This document shows positions 22,290-33,674 of a DNA stretch of 64,000 nt, in pieces (position 1 is the first letter of the stretch; each line of letters begins with the position of its first letter). The notes beneath the pieces were generated by a model, which was not told where the DNA came from, did not search any database, and was given only the letters and a program-made list of their open reading frames with translations. Where the stretch lies: positions 1 to 64,000 of the forward strand of contig NW_020312119.1 in the NCBI RefSeq assembly GCF_002999335.1. Direction: 5' to 3'. The stretch is from Cyclospora cayetanensis (taxonomy: Eukaryota > Apicomplexa > Conoidasida > Eucoccidiorida > Eimeriidae). The position numbers and the translations under genes were made by a program.

Positions 22290-22625
22290 CTCCTATGTCG
22301 TATACTGGCAACTCGCTTCACAAATTACGCGGATTAACAGTCTATTCAACATTTGATTATGCATGTGCGTTCTTACAGCTCCCCATTCACCCAGAGAACA
22401 CGCACCAAACGGCTATCTACACATCCACTTGCAAAACTCGAGTACCCGTGTACACTGTTCGGAGTTGCTACTGCCTCATCTGTACTGCAACATAGAGCTT
22501 ATCAGGATCTTTATGTGCTTATAGAGCGAGTATGGATGGTTATCGACTTGGATGACTCCCTAGTTTATAACCAAAAAGTTCCGGAGCATCTACAGCACCT
22601 AGACTGAGCGCTTCGGGTAGTATAG
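22290..22625 (+). pseudogene. Reverse transcriptase fragment (frameshifted)
   Basis: Two overlapping forward frames together cover the catalytic palm of a Ty3/gypsy reverse transcriptase: LRGLTVYSTFDYACAF with LQLPIHPE, followed in another frame by LFGVATASSVLQ and then VIDLDDSLVY, which corresponds to the YxDD active-site box. It ends in PEHLQHL, the usual post-YxDD motif. The frame change near 22430 and flanking stops make it non-functional. Confidence 0.8.
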
Positions 22626-22779
22626 GATAAGCAGGTCCGTTCATAACACGCAAGCGATTGTCTTTATGAAAATAATTGTATTATTGGAATTCAGCGATTC
22701 AGCTCCAGGAGCGAGCCAGACTTGGCAAAGAATTGAAGCAATCGGGGCGTGGCCTTTACGTATACTCAGCGGCAAGGAC

Positions 22780-23345
22780 CTTGTGAAGTTCCATGGCCTT
22801 GCATCTTATTTTCGGAATTCTATTTGTCGGTTGTTCTAATCGATCTTCATTAAACTGCTCTCCTTATCAACATGCAATTTGTGACCTGGACGAGGAAGCT
22901 GATGCTGCAGTAAGCATGCTTATGGGCCGCCCCACAACGCCCCGGCACTTGCCCTGTCCGATTATGAGTGTCACGTTCTGCTAACAATCAATGCTAGTGG
23001 TTCCCCAACAGGGCACGAGTTGTCCAAAATACCAGATTTCTGCATGTCATTCGTATCGCTTCACTGAGAGCGGGCAGCGATATGCTGAGCGGAAAAGAAA
23101 GGAACTCTAGACGGTGAGGTGTAAGGCGAAAAAAGCTAGAGCAATCTATCTGGGCGTCATTTTACTGCCTGAACCGACAACTCTAAATTTACCTTGGAAT
23201 GGGTTTTTGGAACTCTGAAAATGCCAGAGTTGTTCACTGGCTTGAACATCTACTGCAGTATGGCTTTACAGTGAAGTATACCCAGCGCATGACTAACGTG
23301 GTCGCCGACGCACCCTCGCGACTTCCCAGTGATTCACTGTGGTAC
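22780..23345 (+). pseudogene. RT thumb / RNase H fragments
   Basis: GLASYFRNSICR at about 22796 matches the FLGLxxYYRxFI box that follows RT in Ty3/gypsy polyproteins. ARVVHWLEHLLQYGF followed by NVVADAPSRLP, near 23226-23330, matches the RNase H end (RW..L..F...Y..G..N.VADALSR). Stops separate the pieces. Confidence 0.7.
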
Positions 23346-23397
23346 CGCACAACGGCTCCTGTGCAATGATTCACCGTTTGTAGCGAAACGACTCATA

Positions 23398-24600
23398 TGC
23401 TTTCGATATCCATTCACCCGGTACTACTGCCAAAATCCAGAATGCCGAAAGGGTGAAGCACAATACAACTTTGAGGATGGCGTGCTCTGGTTCGATACAA
23501 TGCAAGGACTCCGTCACTTATACATCTCAGCTTCGTTCCACAATGCTGGTTTCCCCCAAAACACATTAATATGAGTTTTCGGGCTAACATGGTCTCACAC
23601 TATAGTGGGAAAGTTCTCACGGTCCATCTGCTGGTCTGAGACGCATCCTGCGGCAGAGGCGTCTGCACTGTTCTGCCCAGATAGTTGACAGCTGAAGCAG
23701 CGCATTTTTGTTAGCCCGTCTTCTCATAAAGCAGTCTACCTCCTGAAAAGATATGGACCAAGCTGGTTGTGAACTTTAATGTCGGACTACCCGAGGGCAA
23801 GGGTCAGAGTGCCACCTACGTCGTTGTCCATAGATTCACAAATAGGGGCATTTCATTCCTTGCTCCAGCTGTCACGGCTTTAGGAAGTGCTCAGTTAGTC
23901 CATGAAACGTGCTTAAAAGCTTCGAAAATACTCCACAAATTTCATGACGGATAGGGATCCAGGGTTTGTTAGTGCGTTCTGGCATGCCTCTATTTCCACC
24001 CAGGCATTAACCATAGACCTGACCATTGCAGACCACCTTCAGGCAGATAGACAGATCGAGCGCATCATTGGTACACCTCTGAAGTACCTGTGGCTCAATG
24101 CTCACAAAAATCCAATTGATTGGCTTGATATTCTTCCTTGTGCTGAATGGGTCTGTAATTCGACAGTATACTTGAAAACTCATTGGTCCCCCGCAAAAAG
24201 GCTATCCACCAAGGAACTCTTCTCACATCCGAGCCTAGAATTGGTGGTCCGGAATCAACATATATCCTTAGACTAGTGCATGTAAATAATTGCGCAGCTC
24301 AAAAGAGACTGGAATGGACTTCTCATCAGCTGCGGTCGGGTATGTGTTTTGAACCTGAAGATCTGGTCGTTCTGTATCATCAAGCTTTACGCAGTGCACC
24401 AGAAGGTGATGTGACCGCACGAAGAAGTTTGCTGCCGATGGCCAGGATCACAATCCACCCTCTCACGACTCAATGCTCTTTCTTGCTCTATCGATTTCGT
24501 CAAGATTGGAGTTGCCACAAAACTATACAGGTCCCCAAAAGGTGCTTTAAAACTATTCAAATCATTCGCGGACTGTGCCAGGCAGGGAAGTGTCGTTGAT
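23398..24600 (+). pseudogene. Integrase core and C-terminal remnant
   Basis: NFNVGLPEGKGQS (about 23772) sits at the start of the integrase catalytic core, where the usual DF(I/V) carries the first catalytic Asp; here that position reads Asn. MTDRDPGFVSAFW (23944 onward) corresponds to the SDRDxxFxSxFW box with the second Asp. HLQADRQIER corresponds to HPQTDGQTER with the Glu. Frame changes occur near 23950 and 24200. A downstream segment with VTARRSLLPMARI resembles the integrase C-terminal region before a chromodomain. Confidence 0.8.
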
Positions 24601-25435
24601 GGGGTGGAGGATTCACAGGAAGCCGTAAAAGGGCTGGTCTGTAGGATTTCTACGAGACAAGGACATACTGCAAGGGATACTCTAGTGAAATAAGGTGGGG
24701 AGCCCCACGCTCAGTGCCTAACGTGGGAACAGTTGCGGGCTTCGCTGCCTTCAGGAGAATCTGCGATCGGCTTAACAACTCTACTGGCCCTAGACGTTTT
24801 AAAGGCATTCTTTCGGTAACTCGTCTTACCTCGTGCAGGTTCTGCCCCAAAATAGTTACCTTCATCCACGATGCTGCATGCAGCGTTATGAGGTATTATT
24901 GTTGAGGTGTTCTCTACACTCGTTTTTATGCGCAGACACTCTGAGTAATATTGTATAAACATGCCTTTTTTGAAGGTTCGTGGTCGACTATTCCCCGCGT
25001 ACTGGTTGTATTTAAACCTAGGCATAGCTATGAAAAGCACGAAAATACTGCCAAACTAGTGTGCAATCCGATTCTCTTCACATATTTTACTTGCCTTCTG
25101 CTTTCTCATAGCAAAAGGCTCACACTTTTAGGCGCTCCGGCGCAATCGAGGACTCGCCCCGCCATAGGGCTGTTGGTTTGGTTTCTTGTTCGTTGTAGGC
25201 TAGTACGTGTGCTATGTGGACCTCTCTTCCCGTTGAGTTCAGAGTAAAAGCTGATGCCCACTTTTTTTCCATCCGCGCTATTTTCTCGGTCGTTCCTGCT
25301 TCTAAAGTTACGACAGGGGGAACTCTTTCGCTGTCGTGTATTCAGTTACTTTTGACGTGCAAATACGGAGCCTGAGGACGTGCCTCTTGAGATCGGGCGT
25401 CCGGGACTAGGGAGGGAGGGAGGGGCTGTTACATT

Positions 25436-25690
25436 AAAAGTTTCCTAGTACTTGTTGAATCAAACAAAGACTCAGCAGGAAATTGACTAGTTGGTTTGTC
25501 TGCTCATACATTTTATTTATTTTATACTACTGTACGCGCTATACGAGAATACGCTGTGTTGCGTGCGTATGTGCTAGACGCTATATGCAGCAGCCTTAAA
25601 TGATCCAAGTGCTTATAGGGTGCAGTTACGAGGGCCTTAGCTAGCCTCCTCGCTTATTTCGGGGCCTTAGAGGCATGGGCAGGAGGAGTA
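25436..25690 (+). repeat. Probable 3' LTR remnant
   Basis: Right-hand partner of the 20150-20400 repeat, with the same ordered blocks (AATTGACTAGTTGGTTTGTC, then a TGTGCTAGACGCTATATGCA block, then TTAGCTAGCC). It lies about 0.8 kb beyond the last integrase remnant, as expected for a 3' LTR with some insertion or decay. Confidence 0.5.
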
Positions 25691-25800
25691 GGGAGCGTTT
25701 ATAAGGCACTCAATAATTTCATGTACAGTTTGCATAGAGTGTGATTAAATACTTTCCTGTGGAGAGCATTGATGAAGCGTTACAAGCTCCAATCTTTTGC

Positions 25801-26945
25801 CGTGCCACCTTCATTCATACAGCTAAGGTTTCGGTGGCTGCTTGTGGCATTGAATCGTATTTGCTGTATTTCTGTTGGTTGCCGTGTTAGCCCACTTACG
25901 ATGAGGAAGTGTTCAGCCACTCCTAGGCCACTGTAGCTACGTCTTTCTATGTTATGGCATGCGTCAACAGACCGGAATTCCCCTTCTATTTAATAGAAAG
26001 AGAATGTACAGCCCATGTCTTAAGGCTGCGCCGCAGATATTCCGTAGGGGATTCGCGTTTCGCAACTGCGTATACTAGCATGGAAATGCTATAAGGGCAG
26101 ATCCAAGAACAGGAAGGAGCAATGAGACGGCCGGAAATCTCAAGCACATATAGGCATATTTCAAAATATGAGCTGCGATTACAGTCTTTCCCTTGCCTTG
26201 CACAGCATATACCATTTGTGAGGAAAGAGGGGGGCCGAAATAGGTTGTTCATTCGCACTCCCTCCCCTACAAAAGGTGACAGCAAACATTGAAATAAGCC
26301 CCTCAAGCACTTGAATCAAAAGAAGGCTGTCAATGCCTTCAAAAGGTTAATTATAAGAAAATTACGAGGCAAGATATGGAAACCGACAGTTAACAGCTTT
26401 CCTCGGGGCCCCAAGCGCTTCATTGGCAAAATGCATGTGCAGTTGACCATTTTTCTTCCTATTACTCAGCAAATTGGTGTTCTTTTTACTGCGATTTAGC
26501 TCGAGCTCCGGCAATATCTCCTTGTATTGAATCGATGGTGCAGCCACAAGGCACCGGGGCGCGGATAGCGGCGTCAGGCGAGTGCGTTTTCTGATCGTAG
26601 TCGTTATAAAACGTTTCCATTCAAATTCGTTTAGTGTCAACTTGTAATCCAGAAAACTTGGGGGGACTTGGGAAATTTTCAACTTCCCCGGGAAGTGGGA
26701 ATGAAAGACAAACCGGCTCTGCTCTGTGTGCATCGAGAGCTGATCACTCAGAAGGCAAGAGTGCCATATGTTGCACTTCATCCCTTCCTTTCTGCAGGAT
26801 CATTTGGCCCAATGAGACCGGCCCCAGGAGCCGCCTTGATGCCACTCTGCCTCTAACAGGATCGGTTCCCCCGCGTCCTTCATCATGGTGCTCTCTTCAG
26901 CAATGTGTTGCTCTGGTGAAAAAGCCATTCTGCTGCTTTCCCCAG
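25801..26945. other. Spacer upstream of the M50 protease gene
   Basis: No recognisable gene. Upstream exons of the M50 gene, including its start codon, should lie in this stretch, because the first supported exon has no in-frame ATG. Possible acceptors occur near 26799 and 26945. Confidence 0.45.
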
Positions 26946-29211
26946 TCCTCTGTGGAGAGACCAACAAAAGGAGGAGAGCCTATTCTTTGGCTGCCGCCAA
27001 TCCTGGGCCTGTCCCCGATCTTCTGGGTGTTAATTCTTTCCAGCATCCTGTTATGTCTCGCCGCACACTTCCTCGCTTCCAAAGTACGCTCGCGCTCAGG
27101 GACAGCCAGAGCAAGAAAGAGGCACTACTGGATCGATGGGAGAAAAGGAGGAAGGGGGAGATTGAGGACTACACTGCCCTGCTTTGCTGACTACAAAATC
27201 AAGCGCGTGCCTGCAGCTTTTTTCGGTTCTTGCTCTGTCCCTCTCATCTTTCTCCTGTAAATCTCCCTCTGTCCTCTTCCCTTCGTGTCTTGCTCTCCTC
27301 GTTTCGCGCTTCGGGCTGGTGTTTCTTCTTTCGCACAATGCTAGTGGACGCACTTGAATACTCCCTTCCCCGCTTTCTGCCCGTCCCATTTCTTCTCCGT
27401 TCTGTCACTTCTTTGTTATGCTCTCATCTACATCTGTGTGTTCATCTGTGCTCCTGTCAGGTCTGCGTAACAGTCTTCGTTGTACTTCTCTGCCTCATTG
27501 GTCTGTCTCTTCATGAGTTTTCACATGCAGTCGCTGCTTTCGCTGCAGGGGCCGAAGGAGTCCCAGAATCCGTAAGTTTGTATGTCCACCTTGTTCCTGG
27601 ATTTAGCCTCCTTCCTCTCCTTTTAGTTCGCCGTCTCTCTCGTTTAACTTTTCCTTGTTCGTGTGTGCGTGCGACAGGGTTACCTGACCTGCGACCTGAT
27701 GCGCTACATGGGGCTTGGGGATATAGCAATAGCCGTGTTCTTCATTGTCTTCGGTGGTCTGAGCATTCCAGGAGGAAGAGTATATCTAGATGTAAGAGTA
27801 TTTGAGAAAGCGACAGCGTGTGCTTGGGCGCTTTCCTCCCTTGATGCACAGTAATGGGGTTTCCATTGGTGTTCTTCGAGTAAAAGTCGCTAGCCCAAAG
27901 ATGCATTCGCGCACAGAGGGATGACGGGCAACGAAGGAAGGCATCCTGAAGAGAGCATCATGCATCCTCCCTTGGCATACACTGCAAGTGAAGCGGCAGG
28001 AAGTGCAGAGTGCCAGTCGATTTTAGAGTTCTCTTAAAGCTGAGACCCCATATCCGTGGTAAAACATTCGTGTTCTCTTCATACTGAGCTAATTCTTTTC
28101 ACACTGCATTTGTTCGTTCTCTGCCGTCAGGATAGCAGCGCCATAAGTGGCAGGTGGAGAACGATAATTTCGGCTGGTAGGAGAACGCAGCGCATGGGCG
28201 GAATCCCGTTTTTTGAAATACCATTTCGTTCTCTCCTTGGACTGTTTTCTACAAACAGTTTCTCTCTCTGGCTGTAATAATTTTGTGTCGGGTTCCATGT
28301 CTGTCACTGGTTTTTGTTTACTTTAGTCATTCGCCATTCCCTCCATGTCCGTATCTTTTCGCCGTCCTTCTGCATGCGGAGCTCCTCCGCTTTCTCTGCA
28401 TCTTTGGCTGCTGTTTGCTCAGCTGGTCCTCTGGCAAACTTTCTGCTCGCGGTAGTTGCAACATGCATGGTGCATCTCTACCTCTATTTATCGAGCTCAA
28501 GCCTACATGGCACTTCTCTGCCTCTTCCAATCGTCGGCTTCATATGGTGCGGAGGGAATGGAGGTATCTTTTTACCATCGGACTTCGTTTTTTTGCGGAG
28601 CCCAAACGGTTTTGTTGGGAATATGTTTGCAAGGCTGAAACTGAAAGTAATCGCCAGAGGGGCACGGAAAGGCGTGATGCCTGCGGCTTTTTTTTTTGAA
28701 CGTGTAGAAACTCACCAGGCCCAGACACAGGAAGGATTGATTGAGCTACTGTGACGGTTGGGTCTTGTGCCATCTCAGCAAATCAGCAGCTAGAGCCAAG
28801 GGCTTGGACTGGGGTGAATGTCCTGATCGACCTTTTTACTGCGTTTTATGTCGCAGCTTCATATTTCTGCAGTACATGGCGTTCATCATAAACCTGCTCC
28901 CTCTTCCGCCCTTTGAGTAAGCCGATGAACTAGTTTTTCCATTGTTGTGTTGGTTTGCTGTAGGCTTCAAGCGAAAGAAAATGTTCGCATGCAGGACAAA
29001 GCAAGCAAAGGCTTCCCTGCAGCTTAGTTTCCGTTCATTTCCAAGTGTGTCTCCCAATGCGTCTCGTCTCAGTGGCTGGCAGGCGCTCTCTCCTCATCTG
29101 CCAGATGGTTGCTTTCTTAAGAAGCTTTTGCGAGAAAGTCACTTGGCCCGCAGCTTGTCACTCTTGTTCTCAACGGCCATTGTGTACCTCTCTATCTCAC
29201 TAGTAAGCTAA
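26946..29211 (+). CDS. M50-family zinc metalloprotease (site-2-protease type)
   Basis: An intramembrane metalloprotease; family members cut transmembrane segments inside the bilayer. Supported exons: about 26946-27083, 27461-27571, 27678-27791, 28131-28176, 28423-28646, 28873-28916 and 29073-29211. Junction phases agree, though the 28646 donor is tentative. Exon 2 holds the zinc site in a membrane helix, LSLHEFSHAVAAFAAGA (HExxH). Exon 3 has GYLTCDLMRYMGLGD and GGLSIPGGRVYLD, equivalent to the LPGG box of the compact bacterial and plant M50 subgroup. Exons 4-5 give the AGPLANFLLAVV box. Exons 6-7 join to give NLLPLPPFDGW, with the Asp that is the third zinc ligand. All core residues are therefore present. 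The 5' end, including the ATG, is unresolved. The stop at 29211 follows directly after a last hydrophobic segment. Confidence 0.86.
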
Positions 29212-29936
29212 TTTGCATCTAGGTTTCCTATTCACGTGGCTTGCCGCCCTTATCGCCTGTTTACCTGGTTCAACCGGACACCCACTCACCCCAGCAGTTG
29301 CAGACATAACGCACAGTTGTTTGTTTGTCTATGCTTTGTGTTTCCCAGTTCCCATCTATTTGGTATTTCTTCTGCTATTTTTCTGCTATCGCGACGGGTC
29401 TACCTCCATTTATCTTTGCGGGAAGCATGCAGCTGATTCTACATCCTCTTTCAGCAGCATGAACAAGAGCTTTCCTGTTATAAGCTGTACTGGAATGCAG
29501 CTGAATTCTGCAGCAGAGTGTGCAGACACACGGCAAAAAGTGCCAACAATCACGTTTTCGATTTTAGAATCGTCATCATGTTTTTTCGTTGACATACATC
29601 GTTTTCTTCGAAAGCCTGAAGAAGGGCGATGTGTGATCTTCTCGACAAAAGAGAAAGCATCAGCTAGGTATAGCCTAACGATGGTAAAATTTATTCAATC
29701 TTTGCAAAAGTTTCTTTCGGCCATCAATCTAAACATGACGCGTTGAATGTGGCTTTGATTCCTACTGTTTCAAGTTTATACTAGGAGCGAAATGGGGAAA
29801 AAGCTAGACAGGAACACAGACTGCTCGCCTTCCCTTCTAACCAGAACCAGCGTTAGTTTCCAATTAGCTAATTATCCCCACGACAAAATAGAAATGAGTA
29901 GGCAACAAGATAGCTCACAGGTAAAACATGGGACTC
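29212..29936. other. Spacer between convergent M50 and dehydrogenase genes
   Basis: Shared 3' region of two genes that converge. A forward frame is open to about 29746, but I see no conserved feature in it. It could include an alternative last exon of the M50 gene. Confidence 0.6.
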
Positions 29937-32900
29937 CTACACGTATTCCTCCTCAATCGAATCAAATATGGTTTCCATCTGTAGATTATTGGTCCCTCCA
30001 TACAATGCCCCCATCTTAGCGTCTCGCAAGTATTTCTCCGCGGGAAAATCCTTGCTGCAACCCAAACCCCCGAAGAACTCGATGCATGCGCTTGCCACTT
30101 TCTCTGCCGTTAATGATGCCTTGTACTTTGCAATTGCTGCTTCCTTCTTCACAGATAAAGATCGGGATCTCAACAACGCAGCTGCTAAGACCAGCGCGCG
30201 GACAGACTCTATCTCCGACGCCAGCTGCGCACATGACACCAAATCGCAAAATTGCACAAGGATAAAAAAAGGAATGTACCAAGACAACTTTTAAACCAAC
30301 GTAGAAAACAAAACCGAATTACTTATCTCTGTGCTTCGACTAAAAAGCACAAGCGGACCATGCTCTCAATTCCATCATACAGTCCACGAAAGCAACCGTA
30401 TTATTCAGCTGCGTACTTGGCACGGCTAATGTGCATTTATCACATATATTACTGATCGGTATACATCTTGAACAACTTTAATTTGGATGCGTGATCACCT
30501 CGGCAGCCCTGAAACGAATCCCCTGGAAGTCTTTCAGTCGTTTTTGTTCTGCGTTCTCTTTTTCAATCAAAAACGGAACAGCAGCGTCAAAGGCACCCTC
30601 TGCGAGCCCCAATAACTGAGCAGCAATAGCTGAGAAAGGAAGGGACAACAGGGGAAAGAGGAGGCATTAAGGTGAGCCGCAAGAAAAAAAAAGGAACAAA
30701 TGACCAATACGAACGAATACAGAGCGACGCAGAGAAAAATGTAAAATCAACACGAAAATTCATGATGTCAACTGCCGGTGCTCACGATCTAGAGTGTAAG
30801 GGCCAAGGGATGAGGAATGAATGCGCGGAAAAGATGTGAGAGGAACCGCCAGAAAAATGTAAAGGACTACGCAGGGATCATACCAATTTTGTTGCCGCTT
30901 AGAATATTTTCAGTCAATTCTTTCCACCCGCCTAGTGGACCCAGCACCTGACTTTCCGGAACCTAAAAAAAATGAAAGGAAGGAGAAACACCACATCTAC
31001 CAGGAAACGCTTGTGATACCCAAAGCACGCATGGACGAACAGCGCAGATATTTCAAAGCGAATCATAGAACCGCAGCCAGAAAAACATTGCTCCAAGGAA
31101 ATACCGCACAATGAAAAAGCATAGGGAACATTTTTAAATTCTGTCACTTACAAAAACATTCTGCAGGGAAACTTCGCATGTGGAGGTGGCTCTAACTCCG
31201 GTTTTATTCAAATTCCTCCCAACAGTCAAACCGTTTGTCTCGCGCTCGACAATGAAACATGAGAGGCCTTCTTCTGGCTGAAAATTATAGAGGCAGAAAG
31301 GTGGCAAGATTCCGGAAGTTTTTTGAAATTAAAGCAAAAGGTTGTGCATGTGCACTCAAGCCGTAGCAAGCTGGCTATAGGAATATGCAGAACGACTTCA
31401 AGAATTTCGGTGCAAGCTGTTTCTCAAGGAAGCGTTAAGGAAACACCTTCTCAGGATTGGTTGTGGCGATGACAAGGAAGACCCCCGCCTCCTTTGCGTT
31501 GGAGATATATTGTTTGTTCCCTTTCAAGAAGAAGCCACCCTTTTCCTCATCGCGGGTAGCTGTGCAATGCACGGAGAAGGGGGCCCTGGCACTGGTGGAA
31601 GATTCACTCAAACAGAAACAACCAACCGTGTCTGCGACATAAAAGCAAGACCAAAACGGACAGCCAAGCGATATACTATCAAAAGAAGCAGCTAAAAGAG
31701 ATAGAAGGGCAAACATAGTGCACTCGTTTCAAGTAGCGACGGGCAGTTGAGAAAGGAATCAGGAAGCAGGCAAAAGAAGACGCCGAGAACGAAGATAGAG
31801 GGGGAGGCTCGAGGCGCGAGGAAAAAAAAGAGTGAATAAAGGAGCTACAACTGAAAATAATGGCATGAGCAGTCAAAAAAACTAAGCAGGCTAAATGGGG
31901 ACACAAAAGCAAGGGAGATAAAACCACCTGAGCACAATTTTGGCAGGTAGTTCAGTTTTTGTTCCGACGTTCCGTGCTGGCAGACAGCTTGCAAAACCAA
32001 ATGGTTCTGAGGAGATATAGAAACAAACCGAGACGTACTGATGCTCTAGATGATACGCTGGCGTACATATGCAACAGATATACTCAGCAGTCAGTGTCAA
32101 TCTACGCTCTTTTTTACAAGCAGCAGTCCCGAATGCAGCAGCACTCCAAGTCTACCGGGGGGCGTATTAGCAGCAAGAACTCTAGCAGCAGCTACAAAGG
32201 GAACAGGACCAGCAGCATGACGTGCAACACGCTAAGAGTTATCTGCTTGTATTTTGTAGCATACATGCGAGCAGAGGAAAAGGCCCACGGCAGGATCAAC
32301 TCTGCTGATCTCCCTGATAACGAGCAAACTGTCAGTAAAAGAGATGTCACTACCACCCTCAACAGTACCGACGCCCATAGCCATGAAGCCTACGATAAAA
32401 CAGAGGCAACGCCCGCAAAAACAACGTACGGCCAGCACATTCAGGTGCGCGTCTTCGAACAACAGTAGGAGCACTAGGAAACGCCTTCTGGGTTGTGGGA
32501 TGGACTTCGTTTGTTTCGTTCTAGCTTGTTCATTGCTGCTAATCATGTCCTATTGTTGTTTGGTTTTACGTCATTGACTCATCATTTCGATCCACAAAGT
32601 CAGGCTAAGTTTGCGCTGATTGCGTTCACAGCTTACCCTGTTGAAAGAGAGCATTGATGACATCGAGGCTCATCTCTCCCTCTTCGTCCATCTTGGAAAC
32701 AAGAGGCCTGATCTCCTGATGATGGAGCAAAAACAAGGCAGAGACAGCGACAAACCTGATCTAAAGGAAACAAACACTCTCAGTGCGACGCCTAGACATG
32801 ACTTTAGAGTAGAGAACCACTGGAGGAGACACAAAGAAATAGTACGATGAGGAAGCAAAAAGATGAAGGAAGCATTATCCCAGGAGGAGACAGCGGAAGG

Positions 32901-33674
32901 TACACTATACATCATGACGACGAGCATGAAGTGGAAATATTGGCTACTTGCACATGGGTGAGTTTTCTGTTTAGGTGTTTACTTCTTCGGCAAACTTCCT
33001 AGCGGTATCTCTCAGCTTTTCTTGGCCTGCAAGGAATGCAACAACAGCGATGCAATAGTGACAAGCATACCTCTAGCGATTCATGATTGTGTAGGTGTCG
33101 GCATTCATACCTCGAAACGGTAAATGCACGCTCATGAAGATGGGGTATCTGTGCGAGGGCTTTACATGGGCTCAGGGCGGTGAAAAGCTCAAGAGGGCCC
33201 TCTTCCTCATTAGAAGCAGGAGCTTTAGGATGCGGAGGGGACGGCGAAGCCGAAGGAAATGAAGAAGAGGGTCTAGTGAAACAGCGGCGGCTTTGTGATG
33301 GAAGGTTAGACGAGACAGAGGACGAAAGGGCCTTGGGCAAGTTGCGACTAGGCGAAAAGGGCATCAGCTTGCAATAGTCTAGAGCCGATGCTGCATTCGC
33401 TGCAAGGCTGAAAAAACAAAAGATAGAAGCGCATGGAAAGTATGCAGAGTAGAAAATCAGACACAAGCCAAGAGAACAAACCGAAAAAGCCAGTCAGCAA
33501 TATGTGGTTGATCACATTGAACAACTGGATAAGAATACCAGTTGCTATCTTCAGGAAGTAATATTCTTACCCGGGGCCACATCGGACCGCAAACGCTGAT
33601 GAGTTAGAGACACGGCGGCGCAGGGCCATTGCGAAAGTCTGCTGAAAAGTTTGCGGCATATTGGCGTACGGCAT
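29937..33674 (-). CDS. Mitochondrial acyl-CoA dehydrogenase, short/branched-chain type
   Basis: FAD enzymes of this family oxidise acyl-CoA to enoyl-CoA; the nearest resemblance is ACADSB (2-methylbutyryl-CoA dehydrogenase, isoleucine breakdown). Exons (-): 33674-33571, 33407-33111, 33026-32983, 32715-32637, 32389-32265, 32006-31928, 31631-31447, 31277-31152, 30962-30884, 30629-30499 and 30224-29937. Phases agree from exon 3 onward. Exon 1 looks like a mitochondrial presequence (Arg/Ser-rich, no acids). Landmarks: FAEEEIRPLVSKMD; CFCLSESSTSARAPF (FAD loop); GNKQYISNAKEAG; FIVERETNGLTVG; AIAAQLLGLAEGAFD; IEFFGGLGCSKDFPAEKYLR. The catalytic base position reads LYGGTNNLQ where relatives have IYEGxxxIQ, so Glu is replaced by Gly. 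The exon 2/3 junction is out of phase as I place it, so one boundary there is wrong or the sequence has an indel. Confidence 0.93.

Larger units (their letters stand above)
20150..25800 (+). mobile_element. Degenerate Ty3/gypsy-type LTR retrotransposon
   Basis: Forward-strand pol fragments appear in the order RT, RNase H, integrase, which is the Ty3/gypsy order. They are broken by stops and frame changes. Related sequences at both ends (about 20150-20400 and 25436-25690) lie about 5.3 kb apart and look like diverged LTRs. The region between the left repeat and about 21.6 kb has no recognisable gag. Ty3/gypsy (chromovirus-like) elements are known from Eimeria genomes. The lack of any long intact frame and the LTR divergence indicate an old, inactive copy. 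Confidence 0.8.
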
